From Rhizobium sp. Q54 (GTDB lineage Bacteria > Pseudomonadota > Alphaproteobacteria > SHVZ01): 48,361 bases of DNA. A model generated the notes under the pieces. The model saw nothing but the letters and a program-made list of their open reading frames with translations. It was not told where the DNA came from and searched no databases. The stretch covers positions 1-48,361 of the forward strand of contig CAMBVS010000026.1 in NCBI GenBank assembly GCA_945871425.1, read 5' to 3'. Shown one piece after another: positions 30,048 to 39,502 of this stretch. Numbering within the stretch: position 1 is the stretch's first letter; every line of letters begins with the position of its first letter. Position numbers and translations under genes: made by a program.

Positions 30048-31379
30048 TCACCAGGCCAGGATCGCCGGCCGGTAGTCGGCGATCCGCTCGGTGACCTTGA
30101 GCACGGGATCTATCCCATAGAGGCGACGGGCATTTTCGCCGAGCATCGCCCGCTGGGCCGCCTCCGGGACCTTGAGTTCGGCCATGTGGTTGAGGGCGTC
30201 CCAGGCGTCCTCGGCGTCGTGGTGCGGGTAGTCCGAGGACCAGATCGCGACCTTGTCGAACAGGTCCCAGAGCCGGTAGACCAAGGTCTCGTCGGATTCG
30301 AAGCCGATGAAGCAGCGTTCGTAGAAGGCCTCGTGCGGGTCGCGGATCTTGCGGTTTTCGCGTTGGAAGGCGAAGAGGTCGAGGAAGTTCTTCGACCGTC
30401 CCAGCACCATCGGCAGCCAGGAGGCGTTCGATTCCAGCACGGCCGCCTTCAGCGTCGGGAACTTGTCGAGCCATCCGGTCATCACCACCGTGGTGACCCA
30501 GGTCATCGCCTCCATGACGAAGCCCAGCGTCTCCGAGGCGTCGATGCCCGGATCCATGGCCGAGGTGATGTTGCTGACGAACTGGCCCGGCGAATAGACC
30601 ACGGACTCGTCCGTGAACAGCAGGCCCTGGCCGGAGCTGCCGCGGGCCTCGGCCATGCGCTTGCCCCAGTCCGGCGTCAGCGCCTCGCGGGAGGGGAAAG
30701 TGTGCATGGCCAGCACCAGGCCGAGTGCCTCGAACTCCCGCCAGAGCGGATCGAACTCCGGCAAGGTCGGATAGCGGCCGTTCCAGAAGCAGGGACGCAC
30801 GGCGGCGGCCTTGAACCCCAGCCTGGCGATGCGGCGCAGCTCCTCGACCGAGGCCTCGACGCTCTGCAGCGGCAGCACGCCGCAGGGGAAGAGGCGGGTG
30901 CGGTCGGCGGCGCAGTAGTCGTTGATCCAGTCGTTGTAGGCACGCGCCAGCACCGCGGCGGCGCCGGGATCGCGCAGCAGCGCCAGGCGCACGAACCAGG
31001 TCGGGAACAGCATCACCTGGTCGGTGCCGAGCGCGTTCATGTCGTTGAGGCGGGCGTGCGGATCGCGGCATCCCAGCAGGCGGCCGAACTTGGCCTTCCA
31101 TTCGTCGGTGCCGGGGGTGAGTTTGCCGACCTCGACCTTGTTCCAGCGGGCCCAGCCGACCTCGGCCGCGTTCGAGCGCTCGCGCGCCGCCGGAACGACC
31201 CGGCCGTTGATGAACAACAGGTCCGAGTCGGTGTGGAAGCAGAACTGGGTCTTGATCCAGGCCCGCGACTTGGCCGGGACGTATTCGTCCCAGACCGCCG
31301 GCGGCTCGACCACATGGCTGTCGCAGTCGAAGACCGGGAAGCCCTTCCGGGTGATGCCGCGCGGGGCCGTATCGTCCAT
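30048..31379 (-). CDS. Amidohydrolase family protein (Amidohydro_2)
   Basis: 443-residue TIM-barrel metal hydrolase. The N-terminal metal motif FDCDSHVVEPPAVWDEY has a DxH pattern. LAMHTFPSRE supplies a further histidine, and IWSSDYPHHDAEDAW near the C-terminus carries the catalytic aspartate. These fit the ACMSD/2-amidohydrolase branch, whose members decarboxylate or hydrolyse aromatic and other cyclic compounds. The substrate is unknown. It is divergent from an IclR regulator with half-sites placed just after its predicted transcription start, so substrate- or effector-controlled expression is likely. An AGGAGG site precedes the ATG. Confidence 0.86.
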   Translation of the reverse strand: MDDTAPRGITRKGFPVFDCDSHVVEPPAVWDEYVPAKSRAWIKTQFCFHTDSDLLFINGRVVPAARERSNAAEVGWARWNKVEVGKLTPGTDEWKAKFGRLLGCRDPHARLNDMNALGTDQVMLFPTWFVRLALLRDPGAAAVLARAYNDWINDYCAADRTRLFPCGVLPLQSVEASVEELRRIARLGFKAAAVRPCFWNGRYPTLPEFDPLWREFEALGLVLAMHTFPSREALTPDWGKRMAEARGSSGQGLLFTDESVVYSPGQFVSNITSAMDPGIDASETLGFVMEAMTWVTTVVMTGWLDKFPTLKAAVLESNASWLPMVLGRSKNFLDLFAFQRENRKIRDPHEAFYERCFIGFESDETLVYRLWDLFDKVAIWSSDYPHHDAEDAWDALNHMAELKVPEAAQRAMLGENARRLYGIDPVLKVTERIADYRPAILAW

Positions 31380-31390
31380 GACGCTCCTCC

Positions 31391-31419
31391 TTGTCGTATT
31401 TCATTATTTGAAATACAAT
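31391..31419 (+). promoter_or_regulatory. Candidate promoter of the iclR-type gene
   Basis: TTGTCG (31391-31396), a 17-base spacer and TACAAT (31414-31419), a good -10 match. The start would be near 31426, about 30 bases before the iclR ATG. The promoter is covered by the TGAAAT/ATTTCA half-sites, which suggests autorepression. Confidence 0.55.
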
Positions 31420-31423
31420 TTCA
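31398..31423. promoter_or_regulatory. Operator: three alternating half-sites (ATTTCA/TGAAAT/ATTTCA)
   Basis: ATTTCA (31398-31403), TGAAAT (31409-31414) and ATTTCA (31418-31423) form two overlapping inverted repeats. One of them, TGAAATACAATTTCA, is a 15-bp site similar in form to IclR-family boxes. The AT-rich site lies between a divergent IclR-type regulator and its probable target, overlapping the promoter of one and the predicted transcript start of the other. Binding by the adjacent regulator is inference. Confidence 0.65.
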
Positions 31424-31433
31424 CATGTCGACA

Positions 31434-31463
31434 ACCGTAGGAAGGGGCCGCCGGCCATGTCAA
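31434..31463 (-). promoter_or_regulatory. Candidate promoter of the amidohydrolase gene
   Basis: On the minus strand TTGACA (31463-31458), 18 bases, then TACGGT (31439-31434). The -35 box overlaps the iclR start codon. Transcription would begin near 31427, placing the operator at about +5 to +30, a position suited to repression. Confidence 0.45.
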
Positions 31464-32215
31464 GGCAGCCGAACCTGACGGCGACGCTGGCGAAGGGCCT
31501 CGAGGTGATGGAGGCGCTGGCGGATTTGGAGGAGACCGGCCTGACCGAACTGGCACGCCGGCTCGACCTCTCGGCGCCGACGCTGTTCCGCATCCTCTCG
31601 ACGCTGGTCGCAGAAGGCTATGCGCTGAAGGCGGCCGGCCGCTACCGGCTGTCGCTGAAGTCGTGGGAGATCGGTGCCAAGGCGGTCCGGCGCCTGAAGC
31701 TCAAGGACCTGGTGCGCCCGCGGGCCGAGCGGCTGTCGCAGCGCTCGGCGGAATCGGCGCATCTGGCGGTGCTGCAGGGATCGGGCGTGGTCATCATCGA
31801 CAAGGTCGACGCGGCGCAGCCGGTGCGCGTCGACACCTATTTGGGCCAGCGGGCCCCCGCCCACTGCTCGGCCACCGGCAAGGCGATCCTGGCCTTCCTG
31901 CCGCCGGAACGGGTCGACGAGGTCCTGGAGCCGCCGCTGCAGCGCTACACCGAGCGGACGATCTGCGATGTGCGGAAGCTGCGGAAGGAGCTCGCGGCGG
32001 CGAGGGGCCAGGGCTACGCGGTGAACCGCGGCGAATGGCGCACCGATGTCTGCGCCATCGCAGTACCGCTGCAGGACCACGCGAAAGAGGTCGTCGCCTC
32101 GCTCAGTCTGACGCTGCCGACGGTCCGCTTCACCGAGGACGCGATCCGGACATCCTTTCTCCCGGCGTTGCGCGAAGCGGCAGCGGCGATCTCGGCCGAT
32201 CTCGGACGGGCTTAG
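31457..32215 (+). CDS. IclR family transcriptional regulator
   Basis: 252-residue regulator. An N-terminal winged helix-turn-helix (about 8-65; TLAKGLEVMEALADLEETGLTELARRLDLSAPTLFRILSTLVAEGYA) precedes the IclR effector domain with HLAVLQGSGVVIIDKVD, PAHCSATGKAILAFLP and VNRGEWRTDVCAIAVPL. The pattern is complete and typical. An AGGAAGGGG ribosome site lies about 10 bases before the ATG. It is divergent from the amidohydrolase, its most likely target, and the half-sites between them overlap its own promoter. The effector is unknown, probably a small carboxylate or the amidohydrolase substrate. Confidence 0.92.
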   Translation: MSRQPNLTATLAKGLEVMEALADLEETGLTELARRLDLSAPTLFRILSTLVAEGYALKAAGRYRLSLKSWEIGAKAVRRLKLKDLVRPRAERLSQRSAESAHLAVLQGSGVVIIDKVDAAQPVRVDTYLGQRAPAHCSATGKAILAFLPPERVDEVLEPPLQRYTERTICDVRKLRKELAAARGQGYAVNRGEWRTDVCAIAVPLQDHAKEVVASLSLTLPTVRFTEDAIRTSFLPALREAAAAISADLGRA

Positions 32216-32228
32216 GGCTGTGCGTTCG

Positions 32229-32273
32229 CCCCTCACCCTAACCCTCACCCTTGATGGGGAGGGCAGGGTGGGG
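32229..32273. repeat. Imperfect palindromic intergenic repeat (CCCTCACCCTAACCC type)
   Basis: The sequence begins CCCCTCACCCTAACCCTC and ends GGAGGGCAGGGTGGGG, forming an imperfect hairpin between the convergent iclR and SDR genes. The CCCTCACCCTAACCCTC arm is a motif I recall from dispersed palindromic repeats in many proteobacterial genomes. Only one copy is in the window. It may also help end transcription in both directions. Confidence 0.55.
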
Positions 32274-32294
32274 ATGATCTCTCCGATGTGAGCT

Positions 32295-33071
32295 CTAGAA
32301 CATCGCTGTCGTTCCGCCATCGACCGTCAGCACATGGCCGGTGACGAAGGAGGCGGCGTCGGAGAGGAGGAAGACAGCGGCGCCGGCGATCTCGTCCGGG
32401 CGGCCCCAGCGGCCGAGCGCAGTGCGCTGGGCGAAGCGGTCATGGACGGCTTTGTCGGCGATCATTTCGGCATTGGTCTCGGTCGCGAAGAAACCAGGCG
32501 CGATGGCGTTGGCGGTGATGGCGTGAGGGCCGAGATCGACGGCGAGCGCCCGCATCAGCGAGGTCAAGCCGCCCTTGGCGGCGACATAGGCGGCATCGTT
32601 GGGCCGGCCGAGCGGGCCGGCGATCGAGGTGATGTGGACGATCCGGCCGCTGCGCCGCGGAATCATCACCCGCGCCGCCTCCCGCGTCAGCGTGAAGCCG
32701 GCGATGAGGTCGGTGTCGATCAGCTCACGCACCTCCTCCAGGCTGAATTCGAAAAGCGGCTTCCGGTTGCGGGCGCCGACATTGTTGACCAGGCCGTCGA
32801 GGCGCCCGTGCCGTTCGCCGATGGCGGCGATCTCGCGGGCGACCGCCTTGTCGTCGGCGATGTCGAAGACGGCGATGGACGCCTTTCCGCCTTCCGCGAC
32901 GATGCGCTCGGCCGCCGCCTTGGTGCGCGCGGCGTCGCGACCGTTGAGGATGGCATGGGCGCCGGCGGAGGCCACGGCGCGCGTGATCTCGAAGCCGAGG
33001 CCGCGTCCGGCGCCGGTCACCAGCACGACGCGGTCGGCGAGCGAGAACATCTGAGGAAAGCGGGTCGTCAT
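32295..33071 (-). CDS. Short-chain dehydrogenase/reductase (SDR family)
   Basis: 258-residue classical SDR. The cofactor motif [21 protein letters not shown], the NNVGARN block, the catalytic Ser in [10 protein letters not shown], and AAYVAAKGG, giving the YxxxK pair, are all intact. The C-terminus [34 protein letters not shown] is typical of the gluconate 5-dehydrogenase/3-oxoacyl reductase branch. The ATG at 33071 was chosen; the open frame upstream runs over the A2M gene start and has no SDR similarity. Substrate unknown. It is convergent with iclR and divergent from the A2M operon. Confidence 0.9.
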   Translation of the reverse strand: MTTRFPQMFSLADRVVLVTGAGRGLGFEITRAVASAGAHAILNGRDAARTKAAAERIVAEGGKASIAVFDIADDKAVAREIAAIGERHGRLDGLVNNVGARNRKPLFEFSLEEVRELIDTDLIAGFTLTREAARVMIPRRSGRIVHITSIAGPLGRPNDAAYVAAKGGLTSLMRALAVDLGPHAITANAIAPGFFATETNAEMIADKAVHDRFAQRTALGRWGRPDEIAGAAVFLLSDAASFVTGHVLTVDGGTTAMF

Positions 33072-33199
33072 CCGGCGCGAGCCTCGGCCAAGCAGCCGGC
33101 GATGTCCAGCACGCACCATCCAAATTGCGCCCCATTGTGCGATTATGAATGAGCGGTCCCCGGATCGACCGGCGGCCTCGAGCGAAGGCGGGAGCCAGC

Positions 33200-36100
33200 A
33201 TGCGTAGAAACCAGCTCGTCGCGACGCTTGGCGCAGTCCTGATTGCCGGCGTCGTCGGCTATTTCGCCGGCGTGACGCAACGTCCCGCGCCGGTGCCGAT
33301 GGCTCCGGCGCCCGCGTCCGTCGAGACTCCCCCGGCTCTCGCGGCACCTCCGGTTCGCGAGGCGCGCAAGCTTCCGGTCGCCGAGGAGGCGCCGAAGGGA
33401 ATGGCGTTTCGTCGCGTGGTGCCGAAGCCCGAGGCGGCGACACCCGAGGTCTGCCTCCAGTTCACCAAGCCGCTGGCGACCTCCGGGGCGTCGGCACCAG
33501 CCGACTTCCTGTCCTTCGAGCCGGCGGCGAAGCCGGCGGCCCGGGTCGAGGGCGACCAGATTTGCCTCGCGGGCCTGTCTCCGGCAACCACCTACGCGGT
33601 GAGGATCGGCGCCGGCCTCGCGGCGACGGACGGCGACCGGACCACGGTCTCCGAGATCGTTCCGATGCAGATGTCGCGCTTGAGCGCGGCGGTGGAATTC
33701 GCCGAGACCGGGTACATCCTGGCGCGCGAGGATGCGATCGGCGTGCCGGTCCGCTCGCGCAACCTCGACAAGCTGCATCTGCGCCTGGTCCGCGTCGCCG
33801 ACCGCAGCCTGCGCTCGTCGGTCGTCTCGGCGCGGCCGCTGACGTCGCGGCGGATGCCATGGTGGGAGCGCCGCCAGCTCGAACGTGAGCAGGGCATCAC
33901 CGTCTGGCAGGGCACCGTCGACGTCGAGAACCGCGTCAACGAGATGGTTACGACCTCGGTGCCGGTGGCCGAGATGCTGACCGACCGCCGACCGGCGCTT
34001 TATGCGCTGCTGGCGGCCCCGGCGCCGATGACCTCGATATCGAACGACGACGAAGCCGACTACGAAGCAGCCCAGGTTCAGTGGCTCGTCGTCACCGACA
34101 TGGCGCTGACCAGCGTCCGGGGCGGCGATGCGACCCATGTCTTCGTGCGCTCGCTCGACTCGGGAAAACCGCTGGCCGGGGTCGTCGTCGACCTGGTCGC
34201 CCGCAACAACGACCGGCTGGAGCGCGCGACCACGGACGCCGACGGACATGTGGCGTTCCCGGCGACGCTGATGCAAGGGCAGGGCGCCGCCCAGGCGCTG
34301 GCACTCTACGCCTATGGTCCGGCCGAGGACTTCGCCATCCATCCGCTCGACCGGCCGGCTTTCGACCTCTCCGATCGGGGCGTCGAGGGCCGGCAGCCGC
34401 CCGGACGCTTCGATGCGTTCGTCTATTCGGACCGCGGCATCTACCGGCCCGGCGAGATCGTCCACGCCAGCCTGCTGCTGCGCGGCGGCGCCTCCCTCGA
34501 CGCGATCGCGGATGCAAGCGTGACGCTTCGCCTGAAGCGGCCGAACGGCGTCGAATTCCGGCGGGTCGCCCTGCCGGCCCAGGCGCTCGGCGGCTTCCAC
34601 TACAGCTTCGAGCTGCCGCCGGATGCGCCGCGCGGGCAATGGACGGTCGAGGCGACGGTCGATCCAGCCGCGCCGCCGGTGGCGACGCTCGGCATCGACG
34701 TCCAGGACTTCGTGCCGCAGAAGCTGAAGGTCGAGGCGGCGCCGCCGGCCACGACGCTTCGTCCCGGCGACGAGGTCGCGATCGCCATCGACGCGGCCTT
34801 CCTCTACGGCGCGCCGGCGGCGGAGGCGCGGGTGGAGGCGAAGCTGCGGTTGACGCCCGACAGCGAGCCGTTTCCGAACCGCCGCGGCTGGCGCTTCGGC
34901 CGTCACGACGACAAGTTCGTCGAGGCCGAGGTCGATCTTGACGTCGAGCCGACCGATGCGGCCGGGCACACCCAGGCCACGGGCAAAGTGCCGGTCGACA
35001 TCCAGTCGTCACGGCCGGTCAAGGCCGTCGTTGATGTCCGGGTCTTCGAGCCCGGCGGCCGGCCGGTCGGCACCGATGCGGTCGTGCCGGTCCGCATGCG
35101 CGACCTGGTCATCGGCATCAAGCCCGGATTCGAGGGCGACCGTGCGCCTGTCGACAAGCCGATCGCGCTAGACGTCGCCGCCTTCGACGGTGCCGGTGCC
35201 TTCGTCTCCCGGCCGGACATCACCTATCGGCTGGTCGCCGAACGCTCGGAGTATTTCTGGTTCCGGGCCGACGGTAGCTGGCGCTACCGCCGGTCAGTGC
35301 GCGATGTGCCGGTGGCGTCCGGCAAGGCCGTGCTGCCGGCTGGCGACACGCCGTGGCGGCTCACCCAGACGCTCTCCTGGGGAACCTATCGCCTGGAAGC
35401 GGTCGACGCCGGCGGTGCGGCCGCCAGCTATCGCTTCTATGTCGGCTGGCGCGGCGAGAGCGGCGACGAGACGCCCGACCGCGCCGAGGTCTCCGCCGAC
35501 AAGCCCACCTATGCCGCCGGCGATGTCGCCAAGGTGCATATCCGTCCTCCCTTCGCCGGCGAGGTCTCTCTGGTGGTCGTCAGCGACCGCATTCATGCCT
35601 GGCGGAGCCTGTCGGTCCCGGCCGAAGGGACGACGATCGAGGTGCCGGTCGGATCGGACTGGGGTGTCGGTGCCTATGTGCTGGTGACGGCCTACCGGCC
35701 GCTGTCGACCGGTGCGTCGAGGGATTCCAAGCGCGCGGTCGGCATCGTCCATCTCGGCGTCGAGACCGCCGACCGCCGCATGCCGGTCCGCATCGAGGCG
35801 GCCGACGTCGTGCGTCCGAACGGACCGCTGGTCGCCAAGGTCTCGGTCGAGGGGCACAAGCCCGGAGACAAGGCGATCGTCACGCTGGCAGCCGTCGATG
35901 AAGGCATCCTGCAGCTCACCCGCTTCGAGACGCCGAAGCCCGAGCGTCAATTTCTCGGCAAGCGGCGCCTCGGCGTCGAGGTTCGGGATGACTATGGTGC
36001 CCTGATCGATGGGCTGCAGGCGGCCGCGGGCGCGCTGCGCCAGGGCGGCGATTCCCTCGGCGGCGTCGGATTGCCGGTGGTGCCGACGCGCACGGTGGCC

Positions 36101-38176
36101 CTGTTCTCGGGACCTGTGGAGATCGGCCCGGACGGGACGGCATCGATCACCTTCGATGTGCCGGACTTCGCCGGCCAGCTCAGGCTGATGGCGGTGGGTT
36201 ACGCGACGCGGCGCTTCGGCTTCGGCGAGGCGAAGGTCTTCGTGCGCGAACCGCTGGTGGCCGAGGCGTATCTGCCGCGCTTCCTCGCTCCCGACGACGG
36301 TGCCGACACGGCGCTCTCTTTCCACAATGTCGAGGGCGCCGCCGGCGACTATCGCGTGTCGCTGAAGACCGAGGGCGCCATCGCCGTCGAAGGGCCGGCC
36401 GAGCGGACGCTGACGCTCGATCATGGCCAGAGGCTCCAGCTCGCCGTCAGGATGACCGCCCGCTCGGAGGTCGGCATCGGCACGGTGATCCTGGGCGTCA
36501 CCGCGCCCGACGGCGCCGTGCGCGAGCGGCGCTGGCAGATCGCCGTCCGGACGCCGTTCCGGCCGCTGACCCTGGCGCAGGACGGTCGCCAGATGCCGGA
36601 CCAGGCCTTCACGATCGATCCGCGTCTTCTTCAGCGCTTCGTGCCGGGCTCCACCCGCATCTCGGTTAACTACAGCGCGGTCGCCGGCCTCGACGTCGCC
36701 GGCATGATCCAGGCGCTGGACCGCTACCCCTTCGGCTGCACCGAGCAGATCACCAGCCGGGCGCTGCCGCTGCTGATGTCGCTCGATCTCGATGCCGTGC
36801 TCGGCAGCGGGCCAGGTAGCGAGACCCTGCGCACCCGGCTCCAGCGCGCCGTCGACCGCTTGGTCGATCGCCAGGATGCCGAGGGCGAGATCGGCCTCTG
36901 GCGGATCGGCGACGGGTCGAGCTCGTCCTGGACGGTGGTCAACGCCCTCGACCTGTTGCTGCTGTCGTCGTCAAAGGGCTATGTCGTTCCGCCCGCGGCG
37001 CTGGTGTCGGCCCGCAGGTACCTCAGGAGCCGGTTCACCGACGCTAGGAACGCGCGCGTGGTTCCGCCGGCTTCGGCCTATGCCGCCTATGTCCTGGCGC
37101 GTTCGCGCGACATCGACGCCGCGGCGCTCCGCCAGCTCTACGACCGCGCCATGGCGAGGAACGGCGGGCTCGGCGTCGGGCCGCTCGCCATGTATGGAGC
37201 GGCGCTGTTCCATGCCGGCGATACGGCGCTGGCGAATGCGGTCTTCGCTGAGGTCGACGTGCGGACGGCCCGCCCATTGGCGACGGTGTCGCTGGGCGGG
37301 GACATCTACTACGGCGGTCAGGCGATCGACGTCGGTATCGCCGCCGCGATGGCGGCAGAGGCGCGGAGCCCGGCTGCGGCGAGCGCCCTGATGCCGCTGC
37401 TCGCCCGCGTGTCGCCGGCCGTCGCCGATGCGACGACCCAGGAGCTTGCCTGGATGGTCCGTGCCGTCGCCGCGGTCCAGGCAACCGCCGACATGACGAT
37501 CGAAGAGGCGGGAGCGACGTCACAGCCGAAGCGCCCGGGGCCGGTCACCTTCCGGCCCGCCACGGAGCGCGTCGCCGCCGGCGACTACACGCTGACCAGC
37601 CGGGCCGACCGCCCGCTGTTCCGCAGCCTGGTCGTCCAGGGCGAGCCGCTGGCGGCACCGCCGGCGCTGAATGGCGGCATCGCGCTCGCCAAGTCGTTCC
37701 ATGCGCCGGGCGGCGAGACGGTCGATCCGGCCGAGACTCGCCAGCACGACCGGCTCGTCGTGGTCGTCGACGCGGCTGTCCGCAACCAACGCGGCATCCG
37801 CGACTTCGTGCTGGTCGACATGCTGCCGGCCGGATGGGAGGTCGAGGCCATCATTCCGGCGCCGCCCGAGACCGAGACCGAGAACGAGAGCGATGCCAAG
37901 GCGAAGGCCCGGGCCCGGCCTTATCCCTGGCTCGGCAACCTGACCCGGGTGGAGCACGCAGAGGCTCGCGACGACCGCGTCGTCGCCGTCATCCGCGTGA
38001 AGGGCGATACCCGGCCGCAGAGCCAGACCCGCGACAACCGCATGAAGGTCGCCTACATCGTGCGCGCGGTGACGCCGGGAAGCTACATCCTGCCGGGCGC
38101 CACCATGGAGGACATGTATCGTCCCCGCTTCGTGGGCGTGACCGCCGCCGGCGCGACCAAGGTGGTGGGGCGTTAG
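33200..38176 (+). CDS. Bacterial alpha-2-macroglobulin (YfhM-like)
   Basis: Large periplasmic protease trap of 1658 residues. An N-terminal hydrophobic anchor (about residues 5-27, [18 protein letters not shown]) and a Pro/Ala linker precede a series of macroglobulin-like domains ([17 protein letters not shown], the bait region, [16 protein letters not shown]). The thioester motif GCTEQ has its reactive Cys at residue 1180, with an alpha-helical toroid and a C-terminal receptor-like domain after it. E. coli YfhM is a lipoprotein; no lipobox is seen here, so a transmembrane anchor is inferred. Gene order A2M - pbpC parallels E. coli, where the two are thought to defend and repair the envelope. 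The ATG at 33200 was chosen over the one at 33149. Confidence 0.93.
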   Translation: MRRNQLVATLGAVLIAGVVGYFAGVTQRPAPVPMAPAPASVETPPALAAPPVREARKLPVAEEAPKGMAFRRVVPKPEAATPEVCLQFTKPLATSGASAPADFLSFEPAAKPAARVEGDQICLAGLSPATTYAVRIGAGLAATDGDRTTVSEIVPMQMSRLSAAVEFAETGYILAREDAIGVPVRSRNLDKLHLRLVRVADRSLRSSVVSARPLTSRRMPWWERRQLEREQGITVWQGTVDVENRVNEMVTTSVPVAEMLTDRRPALYALLAAPAPMTSISNDDEADYEAAQVQWLVVTDMALTSVRGGDATHVFVRSLDSGKPLAGVVVDLVARNNDRLERATTDADGHVAFPATLMQGQGAAQALALYAYGPAEDFAIHPLDRPAFDLSDRGVEGRQPPGRFDAFVYSDRGIYRPGEIVHASLLLRGGASLDAIADASVTLRLKRPNGVEFRRVALPAQALGGFHYSFELPPDAPRGQWTVEATVDPAAPPVATLGIDVQDFVPQKLKVEAAPPATTLRPGDEVAIAIDAAFLYGAPAAEARVEAKLRLTPDSEPFPNRRGWRFGRHDDKFVEAEVDLDVEPTDAAGHTQATGKVPVDIQSSRPVKAVVDVRVFEPGGRPVGTDAVVPVRMRDLVIGIKPGFEGDRAPVDKPIALDVAAFDGAGAFVSRPDITYRLVAERSEYFWFRADGSWRYRRSVRDVPVASGKAVLPAGDTPWRLTQTLSWGTYRLEAVDAGGAAASYRFYVGWRGESGDETPDRAEVSADKPTYAAGDVAKVHIRPPFAGEVSLVVVSDRIHAWRSLSVPAEGTTIEVPVGSDWGVGAYVLVTAYRPLSTGASRDSKRAVGIVHLGVETADRRMPVRIEAADVVRPNGPLVAKVSVEGHKPGDKAIVTLAAVDEGILQLTRFETPKPERQFLGKRRLGVEVRDDYGALIDGLQAAAGALRQGGDSLGGVGLPVVPTRTVALFSGPVEIGPDGTASITFDVPDFAGQLRLMAVGYATRRFGFGEAKVFVREPLVAEAYLPRFLAPDDGADTALSFHNVEGAAGDYRVSLKTEGAIAVEGPAERTLTLDHGQRLQLAVRMTARSEVGIGTVILGVTAPDGAVRERRWQIAVRTPFRPLTLAQDGRQMPDQAFTIDPRLLQRFVPGSTRISVNYSAVAGLDVAGMIQALDRYPFGCTEQITSRALPLLMSLDLDAVLGSGPGSETLRTRLQRAVDRLVDRQDAEGEIGLWRIGDGSSSSWTVVNALDLLLLSSSKGYVVPPAALVSARRYLRSRFTDARNARVVPPASAYAAYVLARSRDIDAAALRQLYDRAMARNGGLGVGPLAMYGAALFHAGDTALANAVFAEVDVRTARPLATVSLGGDIYYGGQAIDVGIAAAMAAEARSPAAASALMPLLARVSPAVADATTQELAWMVRAVAAVQATADMTIEEAGATSQPKRPGPVTFRPATERVAAGDYTLTSRADRPLFRSLVVQGEPLAAPPALNGGIALAKSFHAPGGETVDPAETRQHDRLVVVVDAAVRNQRGIRDFVLVDMLPAGWEVEAIIPAPPETETENESDAKAKARARPYPWLGNLTRVEHAEARDDRVVAVIRVKGDTRPQSQTRDNRMKVAYIVRAVTPGSYILPGATMEDMYRPRFVGVTAAGATKVVGR

Positions 38177-38182
38177 GGGGCC

Positions 38183-39502
38183 GTGGAAACGAGCCGACCT
38201 GTCCGCGCCGCATATGCCGCCGCCCTGGCGGGGCCGGTGGCGATCGTCGTCCTCCTGGTGCTTCGCCACGGCGTGAACGTCCCGTTCTGGGACCAGTGGG
38301 AGCTGGTCGGCCCGTTGACGAGGTTCCAGGACGGCACGCTCGGCTGGGCCGAGATCTTCCGGCAGCACAACGAGCATCGGATGGTCGTCCCGAAGATCGT
38401 CATGCTGTCGCTCGCCTCGCTCACCGGCTGGAACGTCGTCGCCGAGATGCTGGCCGGCATTCTGCTGGCCGCCGCCGTCCTCGGTCTGCTGGTCGCTCTC
38501 GCACGTCCGATCCTGCGGCCGGCCGGCCCGATGGTCCGGCTGTGGGCGACGTTCACGATCTCGGCCATGCTGTTCTCGCAGGCCCAATGGCAGAACTGGC
38601 TGTGGGGCTGGCAGATCCAATGGTTTCTCGGCGCGCTCGCGGCGGTGTCCTCGATCGCGCTGGCGACCTGGAGCCTGGAAAAGGCACGGCCTTGGGTCTA
38701 TGTCGTGGGCGCCGCGGTCGCCGCGCTGGTCTGCCAGTTCAGCATCGCCAGCGGGGTCGTCGTCTGGATGTGTGGGGCGCTGGTGTTCGCCTTCCATGCG
38801 CAACGCCGCCTGATCCTTCCGCTGTGGTTTGCCGCGGCGGTCGCCGCGTCCGCGTCGTTTCTTGCCGGCTACGAGCGGGCGCCGGCGCATCCGTCGCTCC
38901 TGGCGGCGGTCGAGCATCCGTTCTCTTTTCTCGTTTTTCTCGGCAACTACCTGTCGGGCCCTCTCGGCCGGCATGCGGCGATCGGGATTGCGGCGGCCGC
39001 CGGATTCGGCGTCCTCGCCGTGATTGCCGCCCGCCGCCATCGAAGGGAGCCCCGGGTGATCGTGCCGTGGATCGCGCTTGGCGCCTTCGCCGGCGCGAAC
39101 GCTGTGCTGACCGGGATCGGCCGCGTCGGGATGGGGGCGGGACGAGGTCTCTCCAGCCACTACGTCACCATCGCGCTGCTGCTGTCGGTGAGCCTGGTGC
39201 CGCTCGGCATCGCCGCGTTCCGTGCCGGATCGGACGCGGGCTGGACGTCCCTCCAGCGCAGAGCCTGGATGAGCGGAGCCGCCTTGCTGTCGCTCCTCAC
39301 GATCCTGGGCGACATCGGCGAGTGGAAGAGGGCGGCCGATCATGCGCGCGAGATGGCCACGGCCCGTGGCTGCCTGCTCGCCATCGAGACGGCAACGGAC
39401 GACTGCCTTGGACGCCTCTATCCGGATCCGGCGGCGGTCCGGGCCTGGGAGCCGCAGCTCCGTGCCATCGGATGGAGCGGCTTCGTCGGAAGCGGCCGAT
39501 GA
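38183..39502 (+). CDS. Uncharacterised polytopic membrane protein (possible GT-C-like) between A2M and PBP1C
   Basis: 439 residues with about ten hydrophobic helices; function not recognised. After the first helix a probable periplasmic loop holds FWDQWE (36-40) and QHNEHR (61-66). Further aromatic-rich segments (FSQAQWQNWLWGWQIQWFLG, 131-150) and RGLSSHYVT (331-339) follow. Acidic and histidine residues in the first outer loop plus many helices recall GT-C glycosyltransferases and related uncharacterised proteins with WD-W...HNEHR signatures. That is a similarity of layout, not proof. The GTG start follows the A2M stop by 6 bases with a GGGGG ribosome site, and the end overlaps the pbpC start (ATGATGA). 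All three genes are thus likely one operon. Confidence 0.8.
   Translation: METSRPVRAAYAAALAGPVAIVVLLVLRHGVNVPFWDQWELVGPLTRFQDGTLGWAEIFRQHNEHRMVVPKIVMLSLASLTGWNVVAEMLAGILLAAAVLGLLVALARPILRPAGPMVRLWATFTISAMLFSQAQWQNWLWGWQIQWFLGALAAVSSIALATWSLEKARPWVYVVGAAVAALVCQFSIASGVVVWMCGALVFAFHAQRRLILPLWFAAAVAASASFLAGYERAPAHPSLLAAVEHPFSFLVFLGNYLSGPLGRHAAIGIAAAAGFGVLAVIAARRHRREPRVIVPWIALGAFAGANAVLTGIGRVGMGAGRGLSSHYVTIALLLSVSLVPLGIAAFRAGSDAGWTSLQRRAWMSGAALLSLLTILGDIGEWKRAADHAREMATARGCLLAIETATDDCLGRLYPDPAAVRAWEPQLRAIGWSGFVGSGR

Noticed and set aside
33143..34969. 608-codon minus-strand frame under the A2M gene
   Set aside because: Antisense composition artefact of GC-rich coding sequence; A2M on the plus strand has clear domains.
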